DNA from: Rheinheimera sp.
GTDB lineage: Bacteria; Pseudomonadota; Gammaproteobacteria; Enterobacterales; Alteromonadaceae
Assembly: GCA_003543135.1 (NCBI GenBank)
Contig: DPJG01000032.1
Location: 248,001-312,000 of the forward strand
Direction of reading: 5' to 3'
Length of the DNA stretch: 64,000 bases
Shown here: positions 62,797 through 64,000 of the stretch, piece by piece
How the letters are laid out: each line of letters starts with the position of its first letter
How positions within the stretch are numbered: position 1 is the stretch's first letter
The notes under the pieces: generated by a model
Databases searched by the model: none
The model's input: only the letters and a program-made list of their open reading frames with translations
Told to the model about the DNA's origin: nothing
Program-made: the position numbers and the translations under genes

Positions 62797-62822
62797 GTGT
62801 TACTGAGACTTCTCAGTAACAC
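62797..62822. repeat. 26-base perfect palindrome in the intI leader (copy 1)
   Basis: GTGTTACTGAGA-CT-TCTCAGTAACAC, 12-base arms with a 2-base centre. It lies about 27-52 bases upstream of the intI ATG. It shares the core TTACTGAGA-N2-TCTCAGTAA with the palindrome at 62891-62918, with the centre in opposite orientation. Confidence 0.9.
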
Positions 62823-62890
62823 CTGATGATAAGGAGGCTAAACCAAGATAAGGCATTGATATTAATAATATTACCCCGTTTTGGGGTGGA

Positions 62891-62918
62891 GACATTACTG
62901 AGAAGTCTCAGTAATGTC
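62891..62918. repeat. 28-base perfect palindrome in the intI/attI region (copy 2)
   Basis: GACATTACTGAGA-AG-TCTCAGTAATGTC, 13-base arms with a 2-base centre. Its middle is about 95 bases from that of copy 1. A partial third copy, GTTACTGAGAGGTCT, lies at 63011-63025. Confidence 0.9.
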
Positions 62919-62962
62919 GTAAATTAAAAGTAAATTAAGTCCTTAACTAGCTTCTTAAGTTA

Positions 62963-62991
62963 TTGATCTTCAGTAAACTCATAGGTATAAA
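62963..62991 (+). promoter_or_regulatory. probable cassette promoter (Pc)
   Basis: TTGATC (62963-62968) and TATAAA (62986-62991) are exactly 17 bases apart and point into the cassette array. The spacer contains TTCAGTAA, like a half of the nearby palindromes. It lies upstream of the proposed attI point, so it would drive any newly inserted cassette. Confidence 0.6.
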
Positions 62992-63010
62992 TTTGTTTTG
63001 CCTTTCGGAT

Positions 63011-63043
63011 GTTACTGAGAGGTCTACATAATAACTGTTATGC
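63011..63043 (+). other. proposed attI recombination site
   Basis: GTTATGC at 63037-63043 matches the core used at the cassette boundaries (GTTATGT at 63427-63433) and is the first such core after intI. A GTTAC core at 63011-63015 lies 26 bases upstream, resembling the paired simple sites of attI. Insertion would occur between G63037 and the following T. Exact borders are inferred. Confidence 0.6.
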
Positions 63044-63073
63044 GTAAATCAATCATCTAGCGAGGGAGTTGCT

Positions 63074-63340
63074 ATGAAAACAGTAAGAGTCATATTGCTA
63101 ACATTCACACTGGTTTCAGTGGTTTCGGCAATTATTTCTATTATTGGTCTTATGGAGTTGGGACCTTTCAATGCCTTTTTCTATCTGGGATCCGCTTTAT
63201 TTTTCTTTTGGCTGTATCTTAACCCTGAAATATCGTCACTAAATGTCAAGTCAAAATTCCCGCGTATTACTGAAACAAAATCATGGGCTTTGATGCCCGC
63301 AGGTATTGTTGTTGCAGTGCTGGGCAGTGTGTTCGCATAA
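63074..63340 (+). CDS. cassette 1 gene: small membrane protein of unknown function
   Basis: An 88-residue protein with three hydrophobic segments: VILLTFTLVSVVSAIISIIGL, FYLGSALFFFWLYL and LMPAGIVVAVLGSVFA, joined by a short charged loop (VKSKFPRITETKSW). It is therefore likely an inner-membrane protein. I do not recognise a family. The ATG follows GAGGGAGTTGCT. Its stop lies inside the left end of attC1, as usual for integron cassettes. Being first in the array, it is the one best placed for expression from Pc. Confidence 0.72.
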   Translation: MKTVRVILLTFTLVSVVSAIISIIGLMELGPFNAFFYLGSALFFFWLYLNPEISSLNVKSKFPRITETKSWALMPAGIVVAVLGSVFA

Positions 63341-63433
63341 CAAGTTGCTTAATTTCGTTCCGGCCACATAAAGCGTGGCCTCCACTGGACTGCCTACGCT
63401 GCGCTACGGCAGCCAATTAGCAAAGCGTTATGT
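63335..63433 (+). other. attC site of cassette 1
   Basis: About 99 bases bounded by GCATAAC (63335-63341) and GTTATGT (63427-63433). The inner arms TTGCTTAATT and AATTAGCAA pair with one unpaired T, as needed for strand choice by IntI. Between them lie two small stems (GGCCAC/GTGGCC and CTGCC/GGCAG) forming a branched terminal structure. Confidence 0.85.
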
Positions 63434-63448
63434 TTCAGGGAGAGTTAA

Positions 63449-63844
63449 GTGCCATATAGGATGAACGAAAAACAGTTCGAAGCAGTCTTGGCGCTTGATA
63501 GCTTCGATAGATACGACCACTTCGTTAGCAAGGTCGCAGACTGGGAGCAGCTGTGGGGTGTCAAAAGCGATGAAGGCTGGCTCGTTCCTATTGCTCCAGA
63601 AGAATTTGAATACTTTCCATTGTGGTCACATCCTGAATACGCACAGAAAATCGCAGATGAAAATTTTCCTGGTCACACTGCCACTGAAATAAGTCTCGAA
63701 GAGCTACTTGATCATTGGCTGCCACTATTCGAACAAGACCAAGTCAAGGTGGCCGTGTTTCCAAACAAAGAATGGACATTTTGGTGTATCGAGCCACAAG
63801 ATTTAAAAGAAGAACTGTTAAATGAAATGGCAAAATACGAGTAA
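63449..63844 (+). CDS. cassette 2 gene: DUF2750-family protein
   Basis: A 131-residue acidic cytoplasmic protein: DSFDRYDHFVSKVADWEQLWGVKSDEGWLV, EYFPLWSHPEYAQKIADENFPG, EISLEELLDHWLPLFEQD and KVAVFPNKEWTFWC. This is the DUF2750 pattern, often seen in integron cassettes and accessory islands; function unknown. The GTG at 63449 has GGGAG 6 bases upstream; an ATG at 63461 is further from it. The stop lies just before attC2. Confidence 0.8.
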   Translation: MPYRMNEKQFEAVLALDSFDRYDHFVSKVADWEQLWGVKSDEGWLVPIAPEEFEYFPLWSHPEYAQKIADENFPGHTATEISLEELLDHWLPLFEQDQVKVAVFPNKEWTFWCIEPQDLKEELLNEMAKYE

Positions 63845-63846
63845 AA

Positions 63847-63922
63847 ACATAACAAGCAAAGGCAGCATCGCCCCTGCGGGGCTGGACCTCGCTACGCTCG
63901 GCCGCTGCTTTGGGCGTTAGTT
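63847..63922 (+). other. attC site of cassette 2
   Basis: About 76 bases between ACATAAC (63847-63853) and GTTAGTT (63916-63922). AAAGGCAGC pairs with GCTGCTTT leaving one extrahelical G. A short central hairpin (GCCCC/GGGGC) lies between the arms. Its inner sequence differs from attC1, as is common between cassettes. Confidence 0.82.
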
Positions 63923-63937
63923 TTACACGGAGGTTAG

Positions 63938-64000
63938 GTGAAATCATCGAAGATAATTATTACGACCACCTTTATTTTTTCACTTTCATCTTTGCTGTTT
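63938..64000 (+). CDS. cassette 3 gene: exported protein, N-terminal fragment
   Basis: Begins with GTG at 63938, 4-5 bases after ACGGAGG, and runs off the window. The 21 visible residues, KSSKIIITTTFIFSLSSLLF after the start, look like a signal peptide: a positively charged start, then a hydrophobic run. It lies directly after attC2, so it is the third cassette. The product cannot be named. Confidence 0.5.
   Translation, partial: MKSSKIIITTTFIFSLSSLLF

Noticed and set aside
62771-63060. LexA (SOS) box in the intI control region
   Set aside because: I found no CTGT-N8-ACAG sequence by eye; the palindromes present have a different core.
63744-63947. 67-codon minus-strand frame across attC2
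   Set aside because: It reads through the end of the cassette 2 gene and the attC stem; a common false frame in attC sequences.

Overview
The window looks like chromosomal DNA of a marine or freshwater gammaproteobacterium of the Alteromonas/Shewanella/Rheinheimera kind. Support comes from the ArcA/ArcB pair, the block gcvA-DUF423-rlmM, the block ygfA/6S RNA/zapA/ygfB/pepP/ubiH/ubiI followed by gcvTHP (the E. coli gene order), the folate enzyme FolE2 and a sedentary integron. A closer assignment (Rheinheimera-like) is inference. There is no phage and no transposase; the only mobile-type element is the integron at the right end.

Layout. 1-8.9 kb: the end of a DAHP synthase gene and tyrA (tyrosine branch), mtgA, an AGCS sodium/amino-acid symporter, a GNAT acetyltransferase, an M14-type peptidase overlapping an alpha/beta hydrolase, tapT, and an exported START protein. 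8.9-21.9 kb: aceK, glsA and a run of mostly exported enzymes (two lipoprotein hydrolases, an SMP-30-like protein, a bicovalent-type FAD oxidase with a Tat-like lipoprotein signal, an amidase), plus a chemoreceptor with a C-terminal sensor and a glutaredoxin/Cys-rich pair. 22.2-28.6 kb: gltBD with a long repeat-bearing leader and a promoter overlapped by a perfect palindrome. 28.9-35 kb: folE2, then an isoaspartyl-peptidase-like gene and a YfcC-type transporter divergent from an exported cyanophycinase, which reads as a cyanophycin-scavenging locus. 35-40 kb: arcB and arcA convergent, then an uncharacterised sensor kinase. 40-51 kb: RNA and DNA maintenance genes (rsmC, trmB, mutY, yggX, rlmM), gcvA, an M28 peptidase and a CorC-type protein. 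50.6-61.4 kb: ygfA, 6S RNA, zapA, ygfB, pepP, ubiH, ubiI and the glycine cleavage operon gcvT-gcvH-gcvP.

61.8-64 kb: an integron integrase (intI, minus strand) diverges from the start of a cassette array. The intI-cassette gap contains two perfect long palindromes with the same core, a further half-copy next to the proposed attI point, and a good sigma-70-type promoter pointing into the cassettes. Two complete cassettes (a small membrane protein; a DUF2750-type protein) with attC sites follow, and a third cassette with an exported product runs off the end.

Themes: nitrogen and one-carbon metabolism recur (glutaminase, glutamate synthase, cyanophycin breakdown, glycine cleavage with its regulator GcvA, folate enzymes FolE2 and 5-formyl-THF cyclo-ligase), alongside oxygen/redox control (ArcAB) and ubiquinone synthesis. 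The best candidates for a second look are the palindrome-bearing attI/intI control region, the cyanophycin locus with its altered metal-site motif, and the gltB leader and operator.
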